Origin: Caenorhabditis elegans
Lineage: Eukaryota > Nematoda > Chromadorea > Rhabditida > Rhabditidae
Direction: 5' to 3'
NCBI RefSeq assembly: GCF_000002985.6
Contig: NC_003284.9
Location: 5,828,001-5,892,000, forward strand
Length of the DNA: 64,000 bases
The notes under the pieces are model-generated. The model made no database searches. It had not been told where the DNA came from and worked only from the letters and a program-made list of their open reading frames with translations. Of this stretch, positions 46,512-58,817 are shown piece by piece (the first letter of the stretch is position 1; every line of letters begins with the position of its first letter). The position numbers and the translations under genes are program-made.

Positions 46512-46537
46512 GGGGGGGGGGGGGGGGGGGGGGGGGG
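46512..46537. repeat. Poly-G tract, 26 bases
   Basis: Twenty-six consecutive G on the plus strand, the longest homopolymer in the window. It is long enough to form a stable G-quadruplex and belongs to the class of tracts that are deletion-prone in dog-1 (FANCJ-like helicase) mutants of C. elegans. Confidence 0.9.
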
Positions 46538-47897
46538 CTGTAGTAGACTCAAAAGAAAAATCGAAACACGCGTACAACACAATAACTTTTCTTCCCATTT
46601 CTCACTATTTCTATTTCTGCTTCCGTTGACTGCTTGATCCTATCCCGCGCCATTCAGCAACACCTTCAACGGGGGCACCTTTTGTTGTGTGAGAATTTCG
46701 CGTCCGATTTGATTTCTAGTCAAAACGGACAAAAGACGTAGTAAACGAGAATACAAAGTGTACAAGGTCCTGCCATGTAACACGTGTCAGTACGCCAGTA
46801 CGGATGGCGCCCCGCCTTTTTTTTGCTTCCACCATCCTTTTTGCCGCCTTCATCAACCATTTTTTCCTCTCTCCCTCCGTACGGCAGCGCCTCCTCTCTG
46901 TGTGTGTGTCCATGTTGCAGTCATTTGCCTGCCAAGCTTCTGGCTTCCCAGACGCAACAATACAAACAAATCCTGACAGGCGCGACGACGGGCAGCCTCA
47001 GCTACAGTATCTCATTATTGGCACCTCTAATTGCCGTATCAAGTTTCAAAAAACGCGCGTCTCCCCGCTTTCAAGGGGAACGCAAAATTGTCGACGACAT
47101 GTTTATCCGGCTGCTGCCGGCCAACCATTTTCTCACAGCCACCGGATATTCTGAGATGCTTCTTTTTTTGTTGTTGTCGTTAGATGTACAGTGCCATTCC
47201 GCATATCATTGATGTTAGGATCATCTAGCATCTACCAGAATTTTTCCTTTCTCTGAATTCTAAAAAACTGATGGTCTTATATGAGGTAGTATTTGGTGTA
47301 TCACATATGTAATGTCATATTTTATTAGCTCTGCATACCTCACTCATTTTAAAAACTCTGCTCCAACCCTTTCCGAGAAACTAATTCTGGAGCACAGATA
47401 AAATCTGCAAAACTTTGTTTATATTCTTTCTGAAGTACTGCCTTCCATTCACGCATCTTTTCCCAATTCTTCCCGTTTTCACCGTTGGTGAAAGTCATAG
47501 TTCTTCAGATGACCACCACTTACGAATTGTCTGTATAATTATGGTGAAGTAGAGAATACGCCGTTCTCCTCTAGGTGAGAAAATATATATCCTATTATTT
47601 TCTCTTCCAGTTCAAGCATCCTTTACAGTAATCCCTTTGTAAGTATGTTGATATCATTCACACATTTGATGTTCTCTTTTCCCTTTCCACCATCACTTGA
47701 GAAGTAATTAATTGCATTTTTTTTCTTGCACACACTTGAGCGGTCTCCTTTTTCATTGTCTGTTGTTTTTTGTTGCTTTTTTTGTTCGCGATTCATCAAT
47801 GTGCCGCTCTTTTTCAACGTCATTTTTCACACACTTGTTCCAAAAAACCTAACAATGAAAACAATAGAAAGGGAGCTGCAAACCAAATTCTTTATGC

Positions 47898-50800
47898 ATG
47901 GCGCACAAAACCAGCAAATCAGCTGGATGGAGTTTTAAACCACCACGACAGGAACTTAATTTGATTCAATACACTTGCCAAGTGGAACCGCTAGATGTCC
48001 AGCTCTTGAATCATCTGCGAGAGCAAGTAAGTAGAAAAACCTGAATAATCAGGAAGAGAATCTTTTCATGAAGTTTATTTGACATTCAATTCCTAATCAC
48101 CTAATCAAATTAACCCTAGCTGATCATCACTTTTTGATCATTTGCTCGGCGGGCACTACTATCCCGGTGCGTGCGAAATAATCAGTAATGCAAACTCAGT
48201 CGCACGCAAGCTTACGTCGGTGTCGGAACGAACGGCTTAGATGTATTTCACAGGTTCAAAGCAGCACGTCACTATACTTGCAGGCACAGAACACCGATGA
48301 CTTGTCCGTTCTTTTCAACATTTTGCCACCGGTTGAACAACTCGTCTCGGAGATTCCGTACACATTGCCACTGCTGGAAGCGATTTATTTGAAATGTGAA
48401 TTGGTGAGGGAGTCAGTAATAAAAATTTAACTTGGGAGTCGCATTATGCATATTTGTACGAATTCAGTTTTTAAATAAAAACCTAATACTTCAAATGCTT
48501 AGACTTAAAAAAATTTTCGGTCAAATTTTTTGTGAACAATATTGGTGCCAATTTGTCAAAAGCAAAAAATTGAACTTTTTGTGAAATTTCAGGCGTTGCT
48601 GTAGGTTTGAATCCTTTGAATGATTTATTTCAATCAATCAAAACACAATTATATTTTAAAACTCGTAGGAAATTTATTTTTGGTAGATTACCAATATTAT
48701 AATTGGTAAAAAGTGAGATTTCGCCACATTTTGACTGTTCATAAAAATTTCAAAAGTGTATTTAAAAGCTTAACCAAGCATTTGGACATTTAAGCACAAC
48801 ATGAGCAGCTTTTAACAATATCAACAGTCTGACTAATAAGGAAAACTTGGTACATTTAGAAATTATACAATGTCTGCAATAAACATTTCATGTACCAAAT
48901 TTCAGCGAACGGTGGAAGATGGGCTAATTCTGCCGACAAAGGAATTGTGTTGTGAGCAACTATTCTGCCAATTGGTCTGGTGGACAGCATTCTGTGAGCA
49001 AAGCAATTCATCACTTAAAAAACACTGTGCCATGTTTGCAGTAAGCTTTCTCGTCATTTTTCGTCCTAACGAAATGTGTTTCGGATTCTCCTTTTGAATG
49101 TTTTTTTTTGTTTAAAATGCAAATAGTTGTTCGTGTTCGCGAGCGCTTTTTCCAGAAAACAGCAGCAAAAACACGTCGCGTAAGACTGCGCAAAATGCAT
49201 TTTTGCTATTTTTCACGGCGGAATTGCTCACTTGTCGAGGAGCCGAGAGAAGATAATCAAATAACGTTTTTGTGACGGCGTATGCATCCTCCCAACAAAA
49301 ATGAACATGGAAAAATATTAGAATAGGGTTCGTTTCAGGAGTTTCAACCATGTATTGCCACTTTGATGTCGATTGTCGGAAGGCAGTGTCCCGATTTGGT
49401 GAAAAGAGCTCGCGAAGATAGAAATCAGTTGAAAACATGTTTAGAGAGTCTAGGATGCCACGGGCTTGTTAATTGCTCGTCAGGATTAATTAGGTTCGTT
49501 TTTTCTTGTGATGGAAAACAGGATGTATAATTTGCAGAATGACTGACGCCGTTCATCTGGAATTGTTGAAGCATGTGGAGAATCTGAAAATTATTTGCTC
49601 ACAAATAAAGGAACTTCAACATGATCCAAAATCAAATGCACCGGATCCATCATGCGAGAGTCACCAGAGACAGATGAGCATGAGATTGTCACAAGTGTTT
49701 GAACGATTGAAGCTTAATGAAACTCTTCAGTGTGTACTTGAAGAAACGTTTCAAAATCAACACGTGAGCAATTCTTCATTATTTGAAAACAAGGGAAAAC
49801 GTTTTTTTCCATTCTTGAGTACTGTCCAAAAAGTACAACTCCTATCCAAGAATTTTTTAGCTGTAAACAAATATTGCTAAAATATGGCTGCCGCTTGCCG
49901 GAAAGTGTTTGAATTTTGGCAACCGATTGTTGCTCGTTGTTAATTTTGATGTTCGGAAACTTCCGCATTTGCTGAAATTTTTAAATTGAATTTTTGTTTT
50001 TAAAATTTGCTCTGACTGCATGAAAAGATCCAAAACGTCCACGTAAATGAAATATGACCATTTTTCTCAAAAACAATCAAAAATAAATGTTCTGCACGGT
50101 GAGAACACAAAGATTTAAACTTTTGTTCGGATGTTTTGGGGGACTACGTTTTTTTTTGCAATATAAACTGAGTTTCAACACTAATTAAATGATTAACTTT
50201 TATCTCTTTAACCAAATTCCAGCTTGGCTCATTGCTACGCATCTGTCGTAAGCGTGTCGGATCGGACAAACTTCTCATCGGATTGTTTAATGCATTTGCA
50301 AGAGCTGCTCCGGAAGACTTTGCTCTTCAACAGATGGACCCAATTGTTGCACAGCTAATCGTAGTGTTCAATAATTCATACAACAAGGTAAACAGGAACT
50401 AAAAACCAAAGGTTCATTTTTTGTACTTTTCAGCTATTGCAAATGTGTCCTGATGATGTGAGCTCCACGAGATTGTCTTCGGGATCTTCTACATCCTCCG
50501 TATCACAGGGAGCATCTTCAATCAGTATGCCAACTTGTTATAAGTAATCTGTGATTTTTGTTTTCAGATGAAAAATTTTCTGTTCGACCGTCGGAGAACT
50601 CCATTCAATTTGACAGTCTCAAGCAAGAGGTGTGATTTTTTAAATTTTTAATTTAGTACATACTACTACTCTCTAAAAATAATTCTTATTGAATTTAGAT
50701 TTCAAAATTGCGAAAAGAATTACGAGTTGCCAACTACACTATTACTCAACTAAGGGAAAAGTCCGAAGAAGACTCGGTGATTAAAGAAAGGTACGTATGA

Positions 50801-53538
50801 AAAATACAACTCAAAAAGTGTCGTATTTCATCTAAACTCTATCCAGTTCCCTTCCACTTCCCGACTATCCGGATGCGACCGCATATTATAATTCCGCAAC
50901 AAAAGAACAAACGAGTCAATTGGTCACTCGATTCGGCGAATTGTTCATATTCGCTAGCAATGTACGTGAAGATCAATTGAAACGAAAAACGATGATCTTG
51001 AATAAAACTTTCAGGAACTCAGGGATTCATTGGATACTTTACCGGAAATGGAAGGAGAGGACGACTTGCAAGCTATTTTCGGACATGAAACCTTGATATT
51101 GACTTACAATGTGGTGAAAGAGCACATTGAAGACAGAAAGCTAGCGGTATTGAAGGCATTGGGATCTGGTTAGTAGTGAAGGTTTTTTGCAATATCACTT
51201 CACAAACTGTCGGGTTGTTCTTTATTTCAAAATTTAGGGTAAACATAGAGTAACGAAAATTTTGGTCATTGTCTCATTAGATTCAAAATATACAAAAATA
51301 TAAATAATTTACCAAATTTCGTAGTGAAACGTTTCAAAAAATTGGGTTTCAAAGTTTCATGCCTATTTTCAGCTGAAATCAGACTTTTTGCAAAATTGTC
51401 AGTGTCGCAGTAAACGGAAATTTTTTTTTTAAATATTATTGCTCACTGTTGTATGTTCGATCGTTTATTACTCATATTTTCGTTGATTTAAGAACATATT
51501 CGCTTTATAGGTGCACACATTTTTTCCACATATGTTCACCCATCCACTGAAAAACACATAAATCAGAAAAAACGTAGTTACCTACCAATATGCTGTATAG
51601 GATAATAACTACATACAATTTAATTTACCAAATTTCAACTTTGTTTTTTTTTTAATTTAGGATTTTGGCTGAAAACAGGATCATTTTCAAAACTTCGAAC
51701 TGCCATAACTTTTTTAAAAACATTTCAAGACATTTCATTACTAAACTCTGTTGTTTTGAGCTATTTTGAGTCTGTTAGAGAGTTTTACAAAATTTCGCTA
51801 CCTTTAATAATCAATCAACAATTATCAAACCACAAGAATTCTTAAGAAAACATATCATTCAAATTTTTGGAAAAACTGGATCAACTTCGCCAATGTTTAA
51901 ATGTTTAAGCATGTGACTTTACACATTTTTTTAACACGTTGAAAAATTTGTGTTTTCAGTAAATAACAATGCCAAAGAATCGAATGAATTGACAATGTTT
52001 GAAGATGCATTGAGTTCACAGCTTCACAAAGAGTTCACCACAACAAAAGCTGGAGGCCATATTGCAGAGGTAACTTAAAAACTTGTCATCAAAATTTTAA
52101 AGCCTGACTCAAAATGAATGCAAACTTCTTTCAACCATTTGTTCTATATTCTCAGAGATCCTAGTATCAAGAAGCTAAAACTTATAGGTTGACAAATAAT
52201 CACTACCGACTACATATAAATTATCTAAATATAATTTAAGAAAAAAAAAAGTAAATTGACAAATACGTCAATTATTTGCCGACCTAATATAACATTTTTC
52301 CAGGATCTGTGCCAGCAAGTATTCAAGAAGCTTGACGAGTACCCCGGAGTTGAAGAATGTCTAACTATTCATCAATACATCCAAAAATGTATATCAATAT
52401 CATGGGACATTCAATGCTGCCCGGAACGAAAGTGAGTCTTTTTTTTGTAATATTGGTCCCCAGCCTCCATATAACTTTTTCTGGCACGTCATTGATTTTA
52501 CTTATTTAAATTATTCACACCTCCGCCGCAAAACCTCCCCCTCCGAAAATCTAAAATTGTCACTGCAATTTAGAATTTTTGATAGGGTTCGAATTTTTCT
52601 GGAAAAAAATACCCCAGCATCTCCAAAATTGTTCCTGGTGATGATTTTTGAATTTCAGAACGTCACTTAAAAACTTCCGATGTCTTTTTCTGCGATATTT
52701 CTATTTTAAAATATGCCGACCATTTTTCTTCTCTGGCACTGACAAATTGAGGTTCATCAAAAGTTCGTGCTTCTTGACACCTGAGCATAGAATATACAAT
52801 GAGAGACTTGTACACCCACATGTTTGTAATGATGAATAACTTCCATTTGCAAATGTTCATTTGAAGATGGGGAATTTTTTTTGGCTATTTTTGTAATTTC
52901 TTATTCCCTAACTTTCATAGTATCTAGGTATATCAGCTGGAGGAAATAAAAGTTGTTAAAAAACTTTTGTTTTCATTTCTAGTTTTTAGAATGACTGTTT
53001 TTCATAACCAAAATCAAAATTCAAGTGATGTCCAAATAATCACATTTCCGTTTTTCAAGTGATTCCCCCCAATATCTGAACTTTTTATGTGGTGGAATGT
53101 TTTTTTTTCATGTTTTGATTTTCAGACTTGATATATAAGATTTTATTTTCCATTAACAATTCTAGAAATCCAATCTGTTTGCCTTCGTGTAAGCGAACAC
53201 ATTGGAAAAAAACGTCTCGAACTTTTGCTCGAATCCTCAGAATAGAACATATGTGCCGACCTGACAAACAGTGCCACAATAAATCAAATCCCAGCCACTG
53301 CAGAAAAACCTGACTTTTCCGATATTAATAAATTCAATCCACCCACGGAACGCGCCCATAACTCATCATATCCTATTGCAGATTGAAGTTAGAGTACGAC
53401 GGAGCCGAGTTCGAGCCGTCCCGTCATTCCAGAGGAGCTTACTCGGGAACAACCAACCAAGTTGTCAACTTCATATGGCCTGCGCTGATTGATACTTCAG
53501 ACAATCGAGTCCTTCTTAAAGCGATTGTTTTGACATGA
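47898..53538 (+). CDS. MIEAP/SPATA18-like C-terminal domain protein
   Basis: Predicted 622-residue protein from 14 exons: 47898-48026, 48254-48403, 48906-49040, 49339-49493, 49538-49763, 50223-50387, 50434-50524, 50568-50629, 50699-50790, 50847-50961, 51015-51168, 51960-52069, 52304-52431, 53382-53538; every phase joins. The N-terminal 320 residues are helical with Cys- and Leu-rich segments I do not recognise (for example SAGWSFKPPRQELNLIQ). A Ser-rich linker (about 320-350) leads to a coiled coil (ISKLRKELRVANYTITQLRE, 372-391 and on). The last 215 residues, ending in the EYDGAEFEPSRHSRG and VVNFIWPALI segments, resemble the C-terminal domain of mitochondria-eating protein, a mitochondrial quality-control factor. 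The start is supported by an in-frame TAG at 47865 and by length. The MIEAP link is by remembered pattern; a function in mitochondria is inference. Confidence 0.8.
51250..51797. repeat. Imperfect foldback element in intron 11 of MIEAP-like gene
   Basis: Left arm segments GTAACGAAAATTTTGG, TCAAAATATACAAAA and TATTTTCAGCTGAAATC match, with substitutions and small gaps, the reverse complement of the right arm (GTAGCGAAATTTTG, CTCAAAATAGCTCAAAA, TGTTTTCAGCCAAAATC). Each arm is roughly 130-140 bases, with about 280 bases between. It is similar in design to the foldback in ctbp-1 intron 6 but not obviously the same family. Confidence 0.55.
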
Positions 53539-53728
53539 TAAGCAATGAATCACGTGGTTTCTGGGTACACCAACAAAATTCGCTCAAGAATTGAAAACTA
53601 ATTAACCAAGGTGTCCGTTAAGTATTTGCTCCATCCTCAAAAGTTATAATCATATGATATTTTGAGAAACTTTGATTGTTAACTTCTAAAGTTGTAGCTT
53701 TCTCGGCCAAATCTATGTATTTCGTGTA

Positions 53729-53734
53729 AATAAA
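53729..53734 (+). terminator. Poly(A) signal AATAAA of MIEAP-like gene
   Basis: AATAAA lies about 190 bases after the stop codon, a normal C. elegans 3' UTR length. Confidence 0.55.
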
Positions 53735-56700
53735 CAAATGTTCATCAGAAAGTCACTTCAGCTTCAAGTCTTTTATTTATTTTATTGCTTTACGTGAATA
53801 CTGATTTTAAGACTTTTTTCATATTTTTCTATACGAATACGAAAATGTTGAACGACTTCTGAAAAACAACATTTCTTTAGGAATTTCAATAGTTTAGTAG
53901 TGATGCATTAATTAGTAGATGACACTTTTCTAAGTCTTTCTTTTTTAAAAGAGTTTCACAAAGAAACGTTCGATCTATTTTTCTACTCATTCAGTTCGTA
54001 AAAATTGGATTATTTCCATGTTTTTTGTTAGAATTTCCTATTCAAGTATCTTGTCACTTATAAAATGAAAGAAAACGTCAGAAATTAACGCGTATTCTAA
54101 GAAATATTACCGGAAGGTGATTCAGTCTAGCGTGAAGCTGGAGAAATTACACGTTTTCTCATCAATTACACTGTAAGAAGCGTAAAAGAGCAGCGAGTGA
54201 ATTTTCATAATATTTTACTTTTGTGTCTCTTGACCTGAAAGACTTGAGGAAAGAGATGGAAATAAATGAATCTACTCCGTATTTTTGCAAAATTAACGTT
54301 CAGACTAGATAACTGTTCCAGAAAACCAGCATGTCATTTTTCAAATAAAATAATCAGGCTAACTTGAACTTTCTGATTCTTGTTGCAATACCGTTTTTGG
54401 TAAAGTTTTGCAAATTGGTCGATAATCTGAAAATTGCAGAAAAGTAGAGTTACCCGTCGTCTCTGACATAACTTTTTTTTTTCATGAAGATTCTGTAAAA
54501 CCAGCAGCGCCTGCCTTGCCTAAAAGATCAATTCGCGCCTTCTGTATAGTGCGGCGCGGAACCTGTCGGCTGTTGCATATCGCACTATGCGGTCATTACA
54601 CGTCAAAATGCAGAATTGATGCGATGAGGCCGTCGTGAGGCCTACAGCTTTTAGGAAGTCGCCTGGCCGTAACTGTGTTTATCTCACAAGAGCAACAATC
54701 GCTCAAGTTTGCTTTTGAAACAAAGCGAATATTTTCTAGACCTTTAAACATTTTCAAAAATACTCCTTCTGATATTCTACAAATATAATTTCTTAGGATT
54801 AGTAACATTGTCCCTGTAAACTTTACGACCTTACTATGTATCAGCCTGAAAAAAAATTGAAAAATAAAACATCTGCGAAGTCCATGCTTTCTTGCACGTT
54901 TTATTATGCAATTTCTCGTCATTGTGATTTTTTGTTTCTATTCCCATCTGCTTGCAACTATTTTTTTACTCATAACTCTCCGCTGATTATTCCTCCCCAT
55001 TGTGACTCTATGATCGCAGAAACTAATAAAAAGATAATGACGAATCCCAAATTTTAGATGACTTTTTAGGCATCTTCCATGCTCAATGAGCTTCTCACGT
55101 TCTAATCAAAAACTGCTTCTTCCCCCGCATCCTCATAAAAACAGGCTAGTATTACTCATATCGGTGCCCATTTTTGACTTTATTCTATTCAACATGAATT
55201 CCCTTGTCGCAGTTGAATCAAAAAATAAAATAAACATGACGTTATGATTTCAATAAAAACTATGAGTAGATGACAACTACTACATGTTGATCAGCAGTAC
55301 TCTAAGAAGTGCACTTCGGAAAGATATTTCAAGTGCCAAACGTTTTTCTAGAATTTAGAAAGCTTTACGCACAGAAAAATATTTTGATTTCTCACTATAA
55401 AAACTAAAAATAAAATCTAAAAGCTTGACATTTTGATGGCGAACTATGAAAATATGAAAATCAAATCTCCAACATCTCAAAACAATTTTTCAACTGTCAA
55501 GTGTTCATCTTCATTCTTTTCTTTTTTATTTTTTTTCTGATTTTTGTTGCTCATTTTTCTTTAACCCGCTTTTCCAGGAGTTCTCCAAAAAACCCTCGCT
55601 GTTAGCTATAAATCAATTTATTTTGGGAGTACATGTTGCCACGAAAAATAAAACAAAGTAATTTTCTAAGAAATCGGAATAAATTTTTTACCCTTATTAA
55701 AAACTACTACGTCGATTAATGTTAAACAAATTTAATCATACATGTTTCTAGCGAAAAAAAAACCTTGAATACGGTCAAAGAACAGCGAATTCTGATAAGG
55801 CATATTTTCTATGTTTATTTATTAGTGTTGCTTGAATAAATTCATGATCATTTATAGTGATGCGAGAGCTGAAAGTTTCTTGGAGCGAAACAAAAAGCAA
55901 AATTGGAGCCTATATAACCATGTGATCAAAGTGTCAAAATGATTTAACAATTGTAGTTTCATAAACTAGAAATTACGTGTGGAAACTGACAAAAACTTTC
56001 AACTTTTCAACTTTTCCGCCTTCAATTTTTCTAGAATTCTTAATTTCATTGCAGCAGCGACTTAATTTCCGTTTTGACGTAGACTTAAGATTATATCGGT
56101 AACATTAGTTGTAAGTTTTCTTCGTCATTTTACAAAGACTTACAACTCGCCGTATAAATTTTCAATTTTTTCGGAATTGTTGGCCCACGTGTTTTCATTT
56201 ATTGTGAACAAAGTTAATAGCTTGGTTGTGTCTGGAAAAGTTACTTAAAGTAGTTCAAAAACTTAGAGTTCTATGAAATAGCAGCTTCTCTTCTGGCATC
56301 TCTCACATCTTTTGCTCGAGTTACGATAATTGAGGAAACGTTTGAAATTAAATGCACAGGTGATTCTATAAAATACTTATGGAATGTTTTTGAAAGGGTT
56401 TTGCAAAAATACTCAAACGCATCTACAATAAGTGTACATACGTAATATGACATATCACCCAGATTCACAAAACCACATGTTTTATAGATATGGTACTTGG
56501 TTTCAACAATTTTTAACATACTTTGAAAAAGAGCAAAAAGTATGTTTTACATTATTTATTGAAAACTCGTGTCAAGACCTGTTATTGTACTTAAGTTTTT
56601 TATCTGAAACTATTTTAAACTCTACATTTCACAATCAATGATCAAAAGAAAAACTGACCGAAATTTCTTTTTTTTTATTTTAAACTAGTTTTTGAACAAA

Positions 56701-57528
56701 ATTGAACTTAAAAAACTTCAGTATCCACAATTGAAAAAAAACGTCATTTTTTGATTTTCTTAATCTTGAAGCTGTATTGTAATGTACTTAAAATTATTTT
56801 TGTTATGCGACTCTTATAATATTTTACATAAAAAGGACTAGATAAATATGTGTTTGTGCATCACAACCCCCGTTTAAAAATAAATTGAACTTTCATTCAT
56901 TTATTCATTTCAATTAAACATAATATATTTTATAATTTTTTTTCAGGCTCCAAAATGACTTTTTTATAGGTTGAAGAGCCTGATAATAGTTTTAATAATA
57001 CCTAAATTTATAAATTGAAATTTCAACGTACATCAGTACGGATAACTTTGTGTCTAAGTAATACATACAAAATTTTTGGAAACTTATTTGTTGAATTAAT
57101 TTTTATTTTTGCCTTCTTCTAACACTTCCTCCTAAATTCTCAACTGACCGCTCAAAAGGTTTCAAACATCTTTCTCTTTGCTCTTCTGGAGAGTGCTTGC
57201 TAGTATCCTAAAATACCCGACACAATCAAACAGAGATGGACCGCGTGAATAATGAAGTGTCCCAAGATCCGTATAATTCACTTTGATTGCTCTGTGAACT
57301 TGGATTTTTTTAATCGGGCTAATGCGTCTTTAGCAAAAATAGCCAACCATCTCAATGGATTCCAACCTAATTTTGATTTTTTTTTTTTTTGGTGTTATTT
57401 TTTCTCCTTGTTCCGATTTCCAGTTTTTGTTTGGACGAAGGCGGAGTCATAGCATCAGACAAGGTTAGAAGGCATGAGAAGAAGGGGGTGGAGCATGAGC
57501 CTTTCTCGAGCTCAGGAATATGAAAGCG
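53735..57528. other. Region between MIEAP-like gene and flp-7
   Basis: About 3.8 kb, mostly AT-rich. A GC-richer block at about 54505-54690 (with words such as GCGCCTGCCTTGCC and GTGCGGCGCGGAACC) looks like dispersed-repeat DNA and includes a short AGTGCG/CGCACT stem. A probable pseudogene is at 56273-56641. Upstream of 57529 lies the flp-7 promoter. I see no intact gene. Confidence 0.45.
56273..56641 (+). pseudogene. Probable broken small secreted-protein gene
   Basis: An ATG is followed, one base out of frame, by a signal-peptide-like stretch (IAASLLASLTSFA) and then about 40 further codons including EIKCTGDSIKYLWNVFERVL. As it stands the ATG frame stops at once (ATG AAA TAG), as if one base were lost after the start. 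A 46-base intron (GTAATA to TTATAG) near 56443-56488 would carry the frame into YGTWFQQFLTYFEKEQ, which then runs open to a TGA at 56641. The overall design (signal peptide, small soluble domain) resembles nematode-specific secreted families, but I cannot name one. It could instead be a real gene whose first exon I have missed. Confidence 0.3.
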
Positions 57529-57536
57529 TATATAAG
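57529..57536 (+). promoter_or_regulatory. TATA box of flp-7
   Basis: TATATAAG lies about 330 bases upstream of the flp-7 ATG. Transcription would start about 30 bases downstream, near 57560. The approximately 300 bases from there to the acceptor at 57864 (ACTTTTAG, three bases before the ATG) would then be an outron removed by spliced-leader trans-splicing. Confidence 0.5.
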
Positions 57537-57866
57537 TATGGATAGCAGCTTCTATTGCGTTTCTGATTGTGATTATTTTGCCCCGTCATCAGTTTTCTTT
57601 TCAGTAAATTGTCAAATACAAATTTTTTGATTACTGTTGCTTGGTCTTGTGCAATCCACTCAATCTTGAATCCAATTTGCAGTTCAAGTTACAAATTGAA
57701 TTTCCCTCTGCCAACACTCAAAGAAGGGTTCTTTTTTTTGACTTTTCAACTTTTCTCCTCATTTTTTCTCGATTGAAATTTCAATTTTTAAACCACTCCG
57801 CGTCATGTTTGGAAACATGACGTCATCGAAAAATACCATCTCGTTTTCATTCAAAGACTTTTAGAA

Positions 57867-58615
57867 ATGCTTGGATCCCGCTTCCTTCTTCTTGCTCTTG
57901 GTCTCCTAGTTTTGGTATTGGCCGAGGAATCAGCCGAACAACAAGTTCAAGAACCAACTGAGTGAGTTGAGATTTATTGATATTATGTTGTTCTTGTTGT
58001 CGTGATTTGTTGAGTGAATAAATTTATTTTATTATTCTGAATGAACTCCTATTTTTTCTATTTTTTATATTTTTCAGACTCGAGAAGTCAGGAGAGCAAC
58101 TCTCAGAGGAGGACTTGTGAGTTGTTATTATTCAGAAAAAACTTTATTCTCACACTATGCACTTTTAGAATTGACGAGCAAAAGCGTACTCCAATGCAAC
58201 GCTCATCAATGGTTCGGTTCGGACGGTCACCAATGCAACGCTCATCCATGGTTAGATTCGGAAAGCGTTCGCCAATGCAAAGGTCCTCAATGGTTCGCTT
58301 TGGAAAACGGTCGCCAATGCAACGATCTTCAATGGTGCGTTTTGGAAAACGTTCACCGATGGAGCGTTCGGCTATGGTTCGCTTTGGAAGATCACCTATG
58401 GACCGATCGAAAATGGTCCGATTTGGTAGATCATCAATTGATCGCGCTTCTATGGTTCGGTACGTATTGACGTGAAAAGTATTTTGTGAATAAAGCTGAA
58501 GTTCAGACTCGGAAAACGGACACCAATGCAGAGATCATCGATGGTCCGTTTTGGCAAACGTTCGATGGAATTTGAGATGCAATCAAACGAGAAGAACATC
58601 GAGGACAGCGAATAA
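57867..58615 (+). CDS. flp-7: FLP-7, FMRFamide-like neuropeptide precursor
   Basis: Neuropeptide precursor of 177 residues, secreted from neurons. Exons: 57867-57961, 58078-58116, 58169-58459, 58507-58615. Residues 1-20 form a signal peptide, followed by an acidic spacer. Then come eight peptides, each ending in an amidation Gly and basic cleavage residues: TPMQRSSMVRFG twice, SPMQRSSMVRFG three times, SPMERSAMVRFG, SPMDRSKMVRFG and SSIDRASMVRLG once each. Some are bounded by KR and some by a single R. The last intron splits the SSIDRASMVRLG peptide between its Arg and Leu codons. The sequence ends in an acidic tail. These are the published FLP-7 peptides of C. elegans, known to act on energy metabolism from neurosecretory cells. 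An acceptor lies three bases before the ATG. A TATA box and an AATAAA (58812) frame the unit. Confidence 0.97.
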
Positions 58616-58811
58616 ACAAGTACATGCAAACACCTTGATTACCAAGAACAAAACGGTCTCACATTGTAGTTTAATCTCGTTCTACGGCCTATTCTTACCT
58701 TTTTCATTTATGTATTTTTTTTTGACAATTATTTTTGTGCCACTTGACTAATAGTACAGATTGGTCGCTACCCAAATACTCCAGTGTATCAAAATTAATT
58801 TGCGATTTGCA

Positions 58812-58817
58812 AAATAA
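58812..58817 (+). terminator. Poly(A) signal AATAAA of flp-7
   Basis: AATAAA lies about 200 bases downstream of the stop, with no other plain signal nearer. Confidence 0.6.

Larger units (their letters stand above)
44747..47897. other. Region between ctbp-1 and the MIEAP-like gene
   Basis: The first 580 bases are probably the ctbp-1 3' UTR. An element with inverted termini occupies 45496-46190. A 24-base tandem duplication and a 26-G tract follow at 46.4-46.5 kb. From 46640 to 47210 the DNA is GC- and pyrimidine-richer with three open plus frames, the longest at 46784-47212 (142 codons, start MSVRQYGWRPAFFLL). I judge that frame more likely promoter-type composition than a gene. The rest is AT-rich with nothing recognisable. 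Confidence 0.45.

Noticed and set aside
58117-58470. Second frame of 117 codons across the flp-7 repeats
   Set aside because: Repeated DNA keeps an alternative frame open; the other frame gives the known FLP-7 peptides with proper processing sites.
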